Shown: positions 9,024 to 17,584, counted from the first letter of the stretch. The stretch is DNA of 25,077 bases from an uncultured Oscillibacter sp. (GCA_946183175.1 CAMHBH010000012.1:1-25077), one strand, 5' to 3'. The notes: generated by a model not told the origin, from the sequence alone. Made by a program: numbers and translations.

Positions 9024-10422
9024 AGGGTACAAGGAACTCAAAAAGAAACTGCTGACCGCGAAAAAGAACGGCTACGACCGGATTTCCGACGCCGACAGGG
9101 CCGCGATGGAGGACTACTGCGCCGGGTACATCGACTTTTTGAACCGCTGTAAGACGGAGCGTCTTTGCGCGGCGGAGGCGGTACGCATGGCGGAAGAGCA
9201 CGGCTACCGCCCCTATGTCAGCGGGAAACACGGCAACCCCGGCGACAAATTCTACGTGTGCAACCGTGGCAAGGCCGTCATGCTCGTACATGTCGGGAAG
9301 CGTCCGCTCTCCGACGGAATCCAGTTAGCCGCCGCGCACATCGATTCCCCGCGCCTGGACTTGAAACCTACGCCGCTGTACGAGGAAAGCGAACTCGCCT
9401 TTTTCAAAACCCATTACTACGGCGGAATCCGGAAATACCAGTGGGTGACGATTCCGCTGGAATTGCGCGGCGTGGTCGCCCTGAAAGACGGCACAGTTTT
9501 ACAGGTGAATATCGGCGCGGAACCCGGAGACCCGAAACTCGTCATCACCGACCTGCTTCCCCATCTGGGACAGGAACAGGGCAAGAAACCGCTCTCGACC
9601 GCGATACCCGCCGAGACGCTGAATCTGCTCGTAGGCAGCCGGCCCATCGGGGACGAGGACGACAGCGGGCGCGTGAAACTCGCCGTCATGCAACTGCTGA
9701 ACGAGAAGTACGGCATAACCGAGGACGACTTCAACTCCGCCGAACTGGAAGCGGTTCCGGCGTCCCCGGCGTGTGAAATCGGCCTCGACCGCTCTATGAT
9801 TGGCTCCTATGGGCACGACGACCGCGTGTGTGCCTACGCCGTACTCAAAGCGTTGCTTGACCTCTCCGAGACGCCCGAAAAGACCGCCGTCTGCATGCTC
9901 GCCGACAAGGAGGAAATCGGCTCCGAGGGCGTCACGGGCATGCGCTCCGCCGCGTTCGATACGCTCATGGAGGACTTGTGCGCCACACAGCATATCGCAG
10001 TCCGCGCGTGGCGGGAGAAGTCGTTCTGCCTGAGCGCCGACGTAACCGCCGCCTTCGACCCCGACTATTCCGACGTGTACGACAAGCGCAACGCCGCCTA
10101 CTTGAATTACGGTATCGGGCTTTGCAAGTACACGGGGGCGCGGGGGAAGTCGGGCGCGTCCGACGCCGACGCCGAAACCGTCGCCTTTATGCGGCGCGTC
10201 TTCGACGAGGCCGGGGTTGTCTGGCAGATTGCCGAGCTGGGCAAAGTCGACGCCGGCGGCGGCGGAACGGTCGCGGCCTATATGGCACAGCGCAATATCA
10301 CGACCCTGGACGCCGGGGTGCCCGTGCTGAGCATGCACGCGCCGTTCGAGACCGTCGCGAAACTCGACTGCTACCAGATGTACAAGGGCGCGCTGGCGCT
10401 CTACCGCGCGGTTTTCCAGTGA
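9016..10422 (+). CDS. M18 family aminopeptidase (aspartyl aminopeptidase type)
   Basis: M18 enzymes are cytoplasmic dinuclear zinc aminopeptidases, usually preferring acidic N-terminal residues. The 468-residue product is the usual length. Metal-site motifs are in order: AAHIDSPRLDLK (His109, Asp111), GSYGHDDRVCAYA (bridging Asp), LADKEEIGSEG (catalytic and metal-binding Glu pair), SADVTAAFDP, and the C-terminal SMHAPFE histidine. The GTG at 9016 is preferred because the product then begins MSEGYKELKKKL as in relatives, and AAAGGA (9000-9005) lies 10 bases upstream; an in-frame TTG at 8962 would overlap coaE by 60 bases. It is the last gene of the ddl-to-M18 run. Substrate preference cannot be read from sequence. 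Confidence 0.94.
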   Translation: MSEGYKELKKKLLTAKKNGYDRISDADRAAMEDYCAGYIDFLNRCKTERLCAAEAVRMAEEHGYRPYVSGKHGNPGDKFYVCNRGKAVMLVHVGKRPLSDGIQLAAAHIDSPRLDLKPTPLYEESELAFFKTHYYGGIRKYQWVTIPLELRGVVALKDGTVLQVNIGAEPGDPKLVITDLLPHLGQEQGKKPLSTAIPAETLNLLVGSRPIGDEDDSGRVKLAVMQLLNEKYGITEDDFNSAELEAVPASPACEIGLDRSMIGSYGHDDRVCAYAVLKALLDLSETPEKTAVCMLADKEEIGSEGVTGMRSAAFDTLMEDLCATQHIAVRAWREKSFCLSADVTAAFDPDYSDVYDKRNAAYLNYGIGLCKYTGARGKSGASDADAETVAFMRRVFDEAGVVWQIAELGKVDAGGGGTVAAYMAQRNITTLDAGVPVLSMHAPFETVAKLDCYQMYKGALALYRAVFQ

Positions 10423-10429
10423 AAGTTCT

Positions 10430-10457
10430 CCGCCTCCCCGCCGCACGGGGGAGGCGG
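10430..10457 (+). other. GC-rich hairpin after the M18 aminopeptidase gene, possible atypical terminator
   Basis: CCGCCTCCCC (10430-10439) pairs perfectly with GGGGAGGCGG (10448-10457) around an 8-base loop, 7 bases after the stop. No T-run follows, so this is not a standard intrinsic terminator; it may stabilise the 3' end or pause polymerase. The same arms recur in the terminator at 24033-24070. Confidence 0.5.
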
Positions 10458-10513
10458 CCCGGAAGGTGTTCCAGTAAGCGACATATCTTTTGTGCCCCGC
10501 GCGTAAAAAATAC

Positions 10514-10542
10514 TGGACATTTGATACAGAAAATGGTATCAT
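10514..10542 (+). promoter_or_regulatory. Predicted sigma-A promoter for glgA
   Basis: TGGACA (10514-10519), a 17-base spacer and TATCAT (10537-10542) each match the consensus boxes at five of six positions. The start point would be near 10549, giving a leader of about 90 bases before the glgA ATG. This separates glgA transcription from the operon upstream. Confidence 0.72.
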
Positions 10543-10638
10543 AGAGGCCAAACAGGCGAGAACAGCGGCCCTGTCGTTGCAATGCGGCGGTATTTGCCCC
10601 GCGTTTCAATAATCAGGAAGGACAAAGGAGTAATGAGT

Positions 10639-12381
10639 ATGTCTACAAGCAGAAAGCCGGGAAGGAAAAGCAGGAAGAAGGCCGTAGAAGCCGCGGCGGA
10701 AGTGGTCACGGAACCGATTTCTGAAGCGGTGGCGGAGACTGTCGCCGTGCCCGTGCCGGAAGCGGTGGCGGAACCTGCCGCCGAACCCGCGCCGGAAGTC
10801 GTGGCGAAACCTGTCGCGGAAGTCGTTCCGGAGACTGTCGCCGAACCCGTGGCGGAAGTCGCGGCAGAACCTGTGGCGGAGACTGTCGCCGCACCCGCGC
10901 CGGAAGTACCCGCCGAACCTGAACCCGAACCGCTCCCGCAACCCCGGCGCAGTGTCGCCTTTATCGGCTCGGAGTGCTACCCGTTCGTCAAGACGGGCGG
11001 CCTCGGCGATGTCATGTACGCGCTCCCCAACTGGAGTTCAGACGTGTGCTCTTCCGATCTCCGCTACAAGTGCATCCCGCAGAAGTACCAGGACAAAATG
11101 ATTTTCCGCGGCGACTTCATGATGGACTTGTGCTCCGATGGCCGCACGTACTACGTCGGCATTATGGAGTACGTCTGGGACGGCGTCGTCTACGACTTCA
11201 TCGACAACGAGGAGTTCTTCGGCTGGGGCAACCCCTATACCAACCTCGTCGACGACATTCCGAAATTCTGCTACTTCGCCAAGGCGGCGCTCGCGGCCCT
11301 CAACTATATGGATTGGATTCCCGATATCATCCATTGCCACGACTGGCAGGCCGCGTTAGTGCCCATCTACCTGCGCGCGCAGTTCGCCGAGACGCCTATC
11401 ACCAACGCCAAAACCATTCTCACGATTCATAACCTCCGCTTCCAAGGCATTTACGACATTAAGACTATCAAGTATTGGTCCGGACTGCCCGACTACCTCT
11501 TCGACTACGCCGTACTCAAGCAGGGCTACCAGGACGCCAATATGCTCAAAGGCGGCCTGACCTACGCCAACATGATTACCACCGTCAGCAACACCTACGC
11601 CGGGGAAATCCAAACCGACTTCTACGGCGAAAAGCTCGACGCCCATCTCCGTTACCATTCCGGCAAACTGCGCGGTATCGTCAACGGTATCGACTGCGAA
11701 CAGTGGGACAGCAATACCGACCCGCTTCTCGCCGCGCATTACGACCGTAACAACGTCATTGCGCAGAAGAAGGCCAACAAACTCGAACTGCAAAAGCAGT
11801 TGGGCCTCGAACAGGACGAGGGCAAGTTTGTAATCGGCCTCATCTCCCGCCTGACGAATCAGAAGGGCCTCGACCTTGTCAACGAAATCTTCCAGCAGTT
11901 GATTGACGGCAACACGCAGGTGGTCGTACTCGGCACGGGCGATAAGCAGTACGAGGACGCCTTCCGGTACTACGAGAACGCCTACAAGGGAAGCGTGTGC
12001 TCGAACATCATGTACGACGAGGGCCGCGCCCACATGATTTACGCCGGGTCTGACGCGCTGTTGGTACCCAGCCAGTTCGAGCCGTGCGGCCTGACGCAGT
12101 TAATCGCCATGCGCTACGGCACCGCGCCCATCGTCCGCGAGACCGGCGGCCTTAAGGACACCGTACAGCCCTACAACCAGTTCACCAACGAGGGCAACGG
12201 CTTCACCTTCGACCGCTACGAGGCCGGACTGCTCCTCGACGCCATCAACCGCGCCAAGACGATGTACTTCACCGACCGCGCGCGCTGGGACGAAATGGTT
12301 GTCCGCAACATGGACAAGGACGTTTCGTGGGAGAACTCCGCGAAACAGTACCGCGCTCTCTACCTCGAACTCAAGCCGTAA
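10639..12381 (+). CDS. glgA: Glycogen (starch) synthase with a low-complexity N-terminal extension; contains an assembly artefact
   Basis: GlgA transfers glucose from ADP-glucose to growing alpha-1,4-glucan chains. The 580-residue frame has a basic N-terminus (STSRKPGRKSRKK), an Ala/Pro/Glu/Val-rich stretch to about residue 102, then the GT5 catalytic domain from SVAFIGSECYPFVKTGGLGD to the C-terminal GT-B half, where KGLDLVNEIF and the PSQFEPCGLTQL loop with the conserved Glu are intact. Typical GlgA starts directly at the KTGGL region, so the roughly 100-residue extension is extra. Residues 131-141 are translated adapter (11030-11060) and replace what should be the K-A-L...D-V-R-V segment; the true sequence is therefore unknown there. 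The ATG at 10639 has AAAGGAG 8 bases upstream; the ATG at 10633 is only 2 bases from it. A terminator follows. Confidence 0.92.
   Translation: MSTSRKPGRKSRKKAVEAAAEVVTEPISEAVAETVAVPVPEAVAEPAAEPAPEVVAKPVAEVVPETVAEPVAEVAAEPVAETVAAPAPEVPAEPEPEPLPQPRRSVAFIGSECYPFVKTGGLGDVMYALPNWSSDVCSSDLRYKCIPQKYQDKMIFRGDFMMDLCSDGRTYYVGIMEYVWDGVVYDFIDNEEFFGWGNPYTNLVDDIPKFCYFAKAALAALNYMDWIPDIIHCHDWQAALVPIYLRAQFAETPITNAKTILTIHNLRFQGIYDIKTIKYWSGLPDYLFDYAVLKQGYQDANMLKGGLTYANMITTVSNTYAGEIQTDFYGEKLDAHLRYHSGKLRGIVNGIDCEQWDSNTDPLLAAHYDRNNVIAQKKANKLELQKQLGLEQDEGKFVIGLISRLTNQKGLDLVNEIFQQLIDGNTQVVVLGTGDKQYEDAFRYYENAYKGSVCSNIMYDEGRAHMIYAGSDALLVPSQFEPCGLTQLIAMRYGTAPIVRETGGLKDTVQPYNQFTNEGNGFTFDRYEAGLLLDAINRAKTMYFTDRARWDEMVVRNMDKDVSWENSAKQYRALYLELKP
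10681..10944 (+). repeat. Degenerate tandem repeat encoding the Ala/Val/Glu/Pro-rich GlgA extension
   Basis: Residues ~15-102 of GlgA are built almost only from A, V, E and P in irregularly repeated blocks of the kind PVAETVAxPxPEVVAEP. At DNA level the units GCGGAGACTGTCGCC and GCGCCGGAAGT recur with small changes. The composition predicts an extended, acidic, disordered linker following a lysine- and arginine-rich tip. Confidence 0.8.
11030..11060 (+). other. Illumina TruSeq read-2 adapter sequence embedded in the assembly
   Basis: The 31 bases match the 3' end of the standard TruSeq read-2 adapter exactly, including GTGTGCTCTTCCGATCT (11044-11060). Translated in the glgA frame they give WSSDVCSSDL, a familiar adapter-derived peptide. 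The stretch lies where GlgA proteins have a conserved KAL...DVRVILP segment of about 15 residues, so native sequence of roughly 45 bases has been lost and the frame is kept only by chance. It also holds the only GATC of the whole window. Confidence 0.97.
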
Positions 12382-12399
12382 TCGACACGACAACGAAAA

Positions 12400-12425
12400 C
12401 CCTCCCCAATCGGGGAGGGCTTTTT
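12400..12425. terminator. Bidirectional intrinsic terminator between glgA and carB-dapF
   Basis: CCCTCCCC (12400-12407), loop AATC and GGGGAGGG (12412-12419) form a perfect 8-bp stem followed by CTTTTT on the + strand. AAAA at 12396-12399 gives a T-run on the minus strand. It lies between two convergent genes, 19 bases after glgA and 7 bases past the carB-dapF stop. Confidence 0.92.
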
Positions 12426-12431
12426 GTCGCG

Positions 12432-15400
12432 TCAGTATTCGATTTCGCCCGTATAGACCAGACTGGCGTCGCCCGTCAGAATCGCCCGTTCGTCGGTGCA
12501 GTTTACGATGAGGTCTCCGCCGCGCACGCGGACGGTTACGTCGGTACCCTTTTCGCAAAGCCCGTTGGCAATCGCCGCCGCGACCGCCGCACAGGCCCCC
12601 GTACCGCAAGCCATGGTTTCCCCGCTTCCGCGCTCCCACACGCGCATTTTGATAGTACGCGGATTCACGACGCGGATAAACTCCGTGTTGATACGGTCGG
12701 GGAACAGCGGCGAATACTCGAATTGCGGCCCGATTCGCGACACGTCCACGCTGTCGACGCGCTCGCAGAATACCACGCAATGGGGGTTGCCCACGTCCAC
12801 GCAGGTTATATGGTAGTCCTGTCCGCCGACGCGCGCGGGGTAGTCGACGACGGTGCTTTCCGGAATCGCGAGGCGCAACCCGGACACGTCAAGCGCGGCC
12901 TGTCCCATGTCCACCGAGGCCGAGGTCACTTTCCCGTTGACCGTGTACACCCGCACATTCTTCACGCCCCCGGCGGTCTCAATCTTCACGAGGTCGCCTT
13001 TAGAGAACTCGTTGTCGTAAAGGTACTTCGCCATACAGCGGAGGGCATTCCCCGCCATCAGGCCTTCGCTCCCGTCGGAGTTGAACATTCTCATTTTCGC
13101 GTCGGCCTTGCTGGACGGCTCCATTAAAATAATGCCGTCGGCCCCTACGCCGTAATGCCTGTCGCAGAGCGGCACGCACAGCGATTCCGGGCTTGTAATC
13201 TCCCCGTGGAAGTTTTCGAGGAAAATGTAGTCGTTGCCGCAGGTCTCCATTTTCGCGAAACGTAGCTTTTCGCGCTTCGGGCGCAGGCGGCAGATGTCGA
13301 CCAGTTCCGTATTCCGCTGGGTGTAGCGGGAGGCGAGAATGTCCGTGAGGGCGTTGGCAGTGTCGAGGGAGGTCAGGCACGGCACCCCCAACTGTACACA
13401 GCGGCGGTTCAGGCGGATAAAGTCCTTGATGTACTCCGGCTCCGTCGAACCCGTCAGAATCACGTAGTCGATTTTCTCCTCTTCGAGCAGCCGGAACACG
13501 CGGCTGTCCTTGCCGAGTTTGCCGACAATCTCAACGTCGGTGCCGAGGCGCATAATCTCGCGCGCGGTGCCGTCGGTGGCGTAGAGGCGGAAGCCCATTT
13601 CGTCGAGTTTCCGGGCGATGTTGACAATCTCCGGCTGGTCGCGGCGGTTGACCGAAATCAGTACGCCCGCGTGGGTGTGCTTCTCAATCTTGTACCCCGC
13701 CGAGAGCAGGCCCTTGAAGAGCGCTTCCTGCATACTCTTACCAAGTCCGAGCACTTCCCCGGTCGACTTCATCTCCGGCGAGAGCGCCGCGTTCGCCGAC
13801 GGGATTTTCTCGAACGAGAACACCGGGACTTTCACGGCGACGTAGGGCGGCTGGCGGTACAGGCCCGTACCGTAGCCCAGCGACGCAAGCGGCATGCCCA
13901 CCATGACGCGCGTGGCGAGGTCGACCATAGGCACGCCCGTCACCTTCGAGATGTACGGCACCGTCCGCGACGCGCGCGGGTTGACTTCTATCACGTAGAG
14001 TTCGCCCTGATAAATCAGGTACTGGATGTTAATCAGGCCCTTCGTGCCCAGCGACAGCGACAGCTTTTCGGAACAGTCGACAATCGTCTTTAGCATCCGG
14101 TCGCGGATGGAGAACGGCGGGTAGACGGCAATCGAGTCGCCGCTGTGGACGCCCGTCCGCTCAATGTGCTGCATGACGCCCGGAATCAGTACGTCGGTAC
14201 CGTCGGAGATTACGTCGACTTCGAGTTCCTTCCCCATCAGGTACTGGTCGACAAGTACAGGGTTCTCAATCTTGCCCGCGAGGATGATTTCCATATAAGT
14301 ACGCACGTCGTACTCGTTGTGGGCAATGACCATATTCTGCCCGCCGATGACGTAGGACGGGCGCAACAGTACCGGGTATCCCAATTCTTCCGCCGCGCGT
14401 AAGGCCTCCTCCATGCCCATGACGGCGCGGCCCTGCGGGCGCTTGATGTCGAATTTCTCCAGAAGGGCGTCGAACCGCTCGCGGTCTTCGGCCATGTCGA
14501 TGGATTCGGCGGAGGTGCCCATAATGCGTATGCCGTGGCTGTCAAGGAACCGCGTCAGCTTGATAGCGGTCTGTCCGCCGAATGCCACCACGACCCCAAC
14601 GGGCTTCTCCACGTCGATAATGTGCATGACATCCTCGGGGAACAGCGGCTCAAAGTAAAGCCTGTCGGCGGTGTCGTAGTCGGTGGAGACGGTTTCGGGG
14701 TTGTTGTTGACGATGACCACCTCGTAGCCCAAATCTTTGAGCGTCCAGACGCAGTGCACCGACGAGTAGTCGAACTCGATACCCTGTCCGATACGGATAG
14801 GCCCGGAACCCAGTACCATAATGACGGGCTTACCCGAACGCGGGAAGCTCCGGCTCTCACAGACTTTATCGAACGACGAGTAGAAGTACGGGGTTTCGGC
14901 GTCGAACTCCGCGCCGCAGGTGTCGACCATCTTGTAGACGGCGCTCTTGGGGGCTTCGGGGAGTTCGCCCGCGCCCGTCAGGCGTAAAAGCGTCGTGTCG
15001 GGGTAGCCTAGGCGTTTGCCCTCCTCGTACTGTTCGACGGTCAGCGTGCCCGGCGTCAGCGACTGCTCGAACTCCGCCAGCTTCTTGATTTTCGACACAA
15101 ACCAGCGGTCGATTTTCGTAATTTGATAGATTTCGTCCACGGAGACGCCCTTTTTGAGTGCCTCGAAAATCGTGAAAAGGCGGTGGTCGTCGACGCGTTC
15201 CAGACGTTCCCGGACGGGGATTTCCTCGTCGTCGGCCTGACGGTTGAGGGTGTCCATGCCGATTTCCGCGCCGCGCACCGCCTTCATGAGCGCCATTTCA
15301 AAGCTCGGCGCAATCGACATGACTTCGCCCGTCGCCTTCATGCGCGTACCTAACTTCCGCGACGCGTCCGCGAACTTGTCAAAGGGCCACTTCGGCATTT

Positions 15401-16466
15401 TGCACACGATGTAGTCTACGGTCGGCTCGAAACAGGCGCAGGTCTTGCCCGTGATGTCGTTCTTGATTTCGTCGAGGGTGTAGCCAAGGGCGATTTTCGT
15501 CGTAATCTTCGCTATCGGGTATCCGGTGGCCTTCGAGGCCAGCGCCGACGAGCGCGACACGCGCGGGTTTACTTCTATGACCGCGTACTCGAAACTGTCG
15601 GGGTTGAGGGCCAGTTGGCAGTTGCACCCGCCGACAACGCCCAAATGCGCGACGATTTCCAAGGCCGCCGTGCGCAACATCTGAAATTCGCGGTTCGCTA
15701 AAGTTTGCGCCGGGGCCACGACGATGGAATCGCCCGTGTGAATCCCCACGGGGTCGACGTTCTCCATGGAGCAAATCGCAATCACGTTGCCGACGCCGTC
15801 GCGCATGGTCTCGAATTCGATTTCCTTCCAGCCGAAAATCGCCCGTTCAATCAAAATCTGCCGTATCGGGGAGGCGTCCAGGCCGATATGCGCGATAGTG
15901 CGCAATTCGTCGGGGGAATGCGCCGCGCCGCCGCCCGTACCGCCCAGCGTGAACGCCGGACGCACGATGACCGGGTATCCAATCCGCTCCGCGACTTCCA
16001 GCGCGCCGTCGACCGTACTCGCGATGTCCGACGCCACGACGGGCTGTCCGATTTCCGCCATAGCTTCCTTGAAGAGTTCGCGGTCCTCGGCCTTGGAAAT
16101 CGCCGCCGCGTTCGTGCCTAACAGGCGTACCCCGTTCGCCTCTAGAAAGCCCTCCTTGTCAAGCTGCATGGCCATAGTAAGGCCTGTCTGTCCGCCCAGG
16201 GAGGCAAGCATACTGTCGGGGCGTTCCTTTTTGATGATACGCCGGATGGATTCCAGCGTCAGCGGCTCCAGGTAAATCGCGTCGGCCATTGCCTGGTCGG
16301 TCATAATCGTGGCGGGGTTGGAGTTGCACAGCACGACTTCTACTCCGGCCTCTTTCAAAACCCGGCAGGCCTGCGTCCCGGCGTAGTCGAACTCCGCCGC
16401 CTGTCCGATGACAATCGGCCCCGAACCGATAACGAGTACCTTCCGAATACTTTTATCTAACGGCAT
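12432..16466 (-). CDS. carB: Fusion: carbamoyl-phosphate synthase large subunit (CarB) + diaminopimelate epimerase-like domain (DapF)
   Basis: The 1344-residue frame is far longer than CarB (about 1070). Residues 1-~1066 are a full CarB: two ATP-grasp halves (SGPIVIGQAAEFDYAG near the N-terminus and SGPIRIGQGIEFDYSS at the second half), EVNPR motifs in each, and the C-terminal MGS-like allosteric domain. It makes carbamoyl phosphate for pyrimidines and arginine. Residues ~1067-1344 (bases 13268-12432) are DapF-like: FAKMETCGNDY, DRHYGVGADG, GNPHCV and GETMACGTGACAAV with the second catalytic Cys at residue 1287. The first catalytic Cys (E. coli Cys73, in QCGNG) is replaced by Ala at residue 1138 (MAGNA, codon 13055-13053). 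No stop or frame change separates the halves. The ATG overlaps the carA stop by one base (TAATG). Whether the epimerase half is active is open. Confidence 0.93.
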   Translation of the reverse strand: MPLDKSIRKVLVIGSGPIVIGQAAEFDYAGTQACRVLKEAGVEVVLCNSNPATIMTDQAMADAIYLEPLTLESIRRIIKKERPDSMLASLGGQTGLTMAMQLDKEGFLEANGVRLLGTNAAAISKAEDRELFKEAMAEIGQPVVASDIASTVDGALEVAERIGYPVIVRPAFTLGGTGGGAAHSPDELRTIAHIGLDASPIRQILIERAIFGWKEIEFETMRDGVGNVIAICSMENVDPVGIHTGDSIVVAPAQTLANREFQMLRTAALEIVAHLGVVGGCNCQLALNPDSFEYAVIEVNPRVSRSSALASKATGYPIAKITTKIALGYTLDEIKNDITGKTCACFEPTVDYIVCKMPKWPFDKFADASRKLGTRMKATGEVMSIAPSFEMALMKAVRGAEIGMDTLNRQADDEEIPVRERLERVDDHRLFTIFEALKKGVSVDEIYQITKIDRWFVSKIKKLAEFEQSLTPGTLTVEQYEEGKRLGYPDTTLLRLTGAGELPEAPKSAVYKMVDTCGAEFDAETPYFYSSFDKVCESRSFPRSGKPVIMVLGSGPIRIGQGIEFDYSSVHCVWTLKDLGYEVVIVNNNPETVSTDYDTADRLYFEPLFPEDVMHIIDVEKPVGVVVAFGGQTAIKLTRFLDSHGIRIMGTSAESIDMAEDRERFDALLEKFDIKRPQGRAVMGMEEALRAAEELGYPVLLRPSYVIGGQNMVIAHNEYDVRTYMEIILAGKIENPVLVDQYLMGKELEVDVISDGTDVLIPGVMQHIERTGVHSGDSIAVYPPFSIRDRMLKTIVDCSEKLSLSLGTKGLINIQYLIYQGELYVIEVNPRASRTVPYISKVTGVPMVDLATRVMVGMPLASLGYGTGLYRQPPYVAVKVPVFSFEKIPSANAALSPEMKSTGEVLGLGKSMQEALFKGLLSAGYKIEKHTHAGVLISVNRRDQPEIVNIARKLDEMGFRLYATDGTAREIMRLGTDVEIVGKLGKDSRVFRLLEEEKIDYVILTGSTEPEYIKDFIRLNRRCVQLGVPCLTSLDTANALTDILASRYTQRNTELVDICRLRPKREKLRFAKMETCGNDYIFLENFHGEITSPESLCVPLCDRHYGVGADGIILMEPSSKADAKMRMFNSDGSEGLMAGNALRCMAKYLYDNEFSKGDLVKIETAGGVKNVRVYTVNGKVTSASVDMGQAALDVSGLRLAIPESTVVDYPARVGGQDYHITCVDVGNPHCVVFCERVDSVDVSRIGPQFEYSPLFPDRINTEFIRVVNPRTIKMRVWERGSGETMACGTGACAAVAAAIANGLCEKGTDVTVRVRGGDLIVNCTDERAILTGDASLVYTGEIEY

Positions 16467-17584
16467 TACCGCGCACCGCCTTTCGTACCGCTGACGTAAG
16501 TCCCGCCGATGTAGGCCCCGCCATTCATGAGCGACGCGAACTTTTCAAACAAAAACTTGGTGTCGCCGGGGCCGCCGTGGGCCTCCGGGTGGAACTGCAC
16601 CGTAAACGCGCCCAAGTCGGGGTAGTCCATGCCCTCACAGGTTCCGTCGTTGGCGTTGACGAACGACACCCGCCCGGCCCTGACGCTTTCGGCGTCGACG
16701 GCGTAGCCGTGGTTCTGACTGGTGATGTACGTCCGCGCGACGGACTGCCCGTCGGCGGTCTCGCGCACGGGCTGATTCGCGCCCCGGTGGCCGTACTTCA
16801 GTTTGTACGTCCGCCCGCCGGCGGCCAGCGCCGTCAACTGGTGCCCGAGACAGATTCCGAAAATCGGCACTTTCCCCAAAAGTTTGCGTATCTGCTCGAT
16901 TTCCCACACGTTTTCGGCGGGGTCGCCGGGGCCGTTCGACAGCATGACGCCGTCGGGGCGTAAATTCAGCACGTCCTCCGCCGACGCCGACGCCGGGAGT
17001 ACGGTCACTTCACAGCCCTGACGTTGCAGTTCCCGCGCAATGCTCCGTTTCGCGCCGTAGTCCATGAGCGCGACGCGGAAGCGCTGTTCGCCCTCCGCGG
17101 GGCGTACCGACATCTCCGCGCAGGTCACGCCCCGCACGGCACCCGTAATCCGGTAGCCCTTTACCGCCGACAGGTCGGCGGGAGGCGTATCGCAAATCGC
17201 GGCGTTCATGACGCCGTTGTCCCGGATGATACGCGTTAATTCGCGGGTGTCCAGTCCGCACAGGGCCGGGACGCCCTGTTCTTTCAGATACGTGTCAAGG
17301 TCGCAGTCGGTGCGGAAGTTCGACGGCGCGTCGCAGAACTCCCTCACGACGTAGCCTTTGACAGAACAGGCCCCCTCGAAGTCCGCCCGCATGACGCCGT
17401 AGTTGCCAATCAGCGGGTAGGTCTGCATGACAATCTGTCCGGCGTAGCTGGGGTCGGTCAGGGTCTCGACGTAGCCCACGACGCCCGTCGTGAACACGAG
17501 TTCCCCCACGGTATCCGCCTCCGCTCCGAACCGGAAGCCCTCGAAAGTTTGTCCGTCCTCCAGAACCAGCCAGCCCTTTTTCAT
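16466..17584 (-). CDS. carA: Carbamoyl-phosphate synthase small subunit
   Basis: CarA is the glutamine amidotransferase subunit that feeds ammonia through a tunnel to CarB. The 372-residue product has the N-terminal CPSase small-chain domain (GELVFTTGVVGYVETLTDPSYAGQ region) and a class I glutaminase domain with nucleophile Cys245 (GICLGHQL) and His332/Glu334 (FHPEAHGGP). All three catalytic residues are present. The ATG at 17584 follows AGGAGGAGGG with 6-base spacing, and a strong promoter lies just upstream. The stop overlaps carB by one base, so the two subunits are co-translated. Confidence 0.97.
   Translation of the reverse strand: MKKGWLVLEDGQTFEGFRFGAEADTVGELVFTTGVVGYVETLTDPSYAGQIVMQTYPLIGNYGVMRADFEGACSVKGYVVREFCDAPSNFRTDCDLDTYLKEQGVPALCGLDTRELTRIIRDNGVMNAAICDTPPADLSAVKGYRITGAVRGVTCAEMSVRPAEGEQRFRVALMDYGAKRSIARELQRQGCEVTVLPASASAEDVLNLRPDGVMLSNGPGDPAENVWEIEQIRKLLGKVPIFGICLGHQLTALAAGGRTYKLKYGHRGANQPVRETADGQSVARTYITSQNHGYAVDAESVRAGRVSFVNANDGTCEGMDYPDLGAFTVQFHPEAHGGPGDTKFLFEKFASLMNGGAYIGGTYVSGTKGGAR

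Noticed and set aside
10681..10944. Repeats upstream of the GlgA catalytic domain as a CRISPR or intergenic repeat array.
   Set aside because: The units are degenerate, have no spacers, and keep an open frame coding a uniform Ala/Val/Glu/Pro composition.
11029..11061. NWSSDVCSSDL as a natural insertion or novel motif in GlgA.
   Set aside because: It is translated sequencing adapter, exact over 31 bases, and replaces a conserved segment.
12327..13127. A + strand frame opposite the dapF part of the fusion.
   Set aside because: It crosses the terminator and shows no conserved motif; the opposite strand carries clear DapF motifs.
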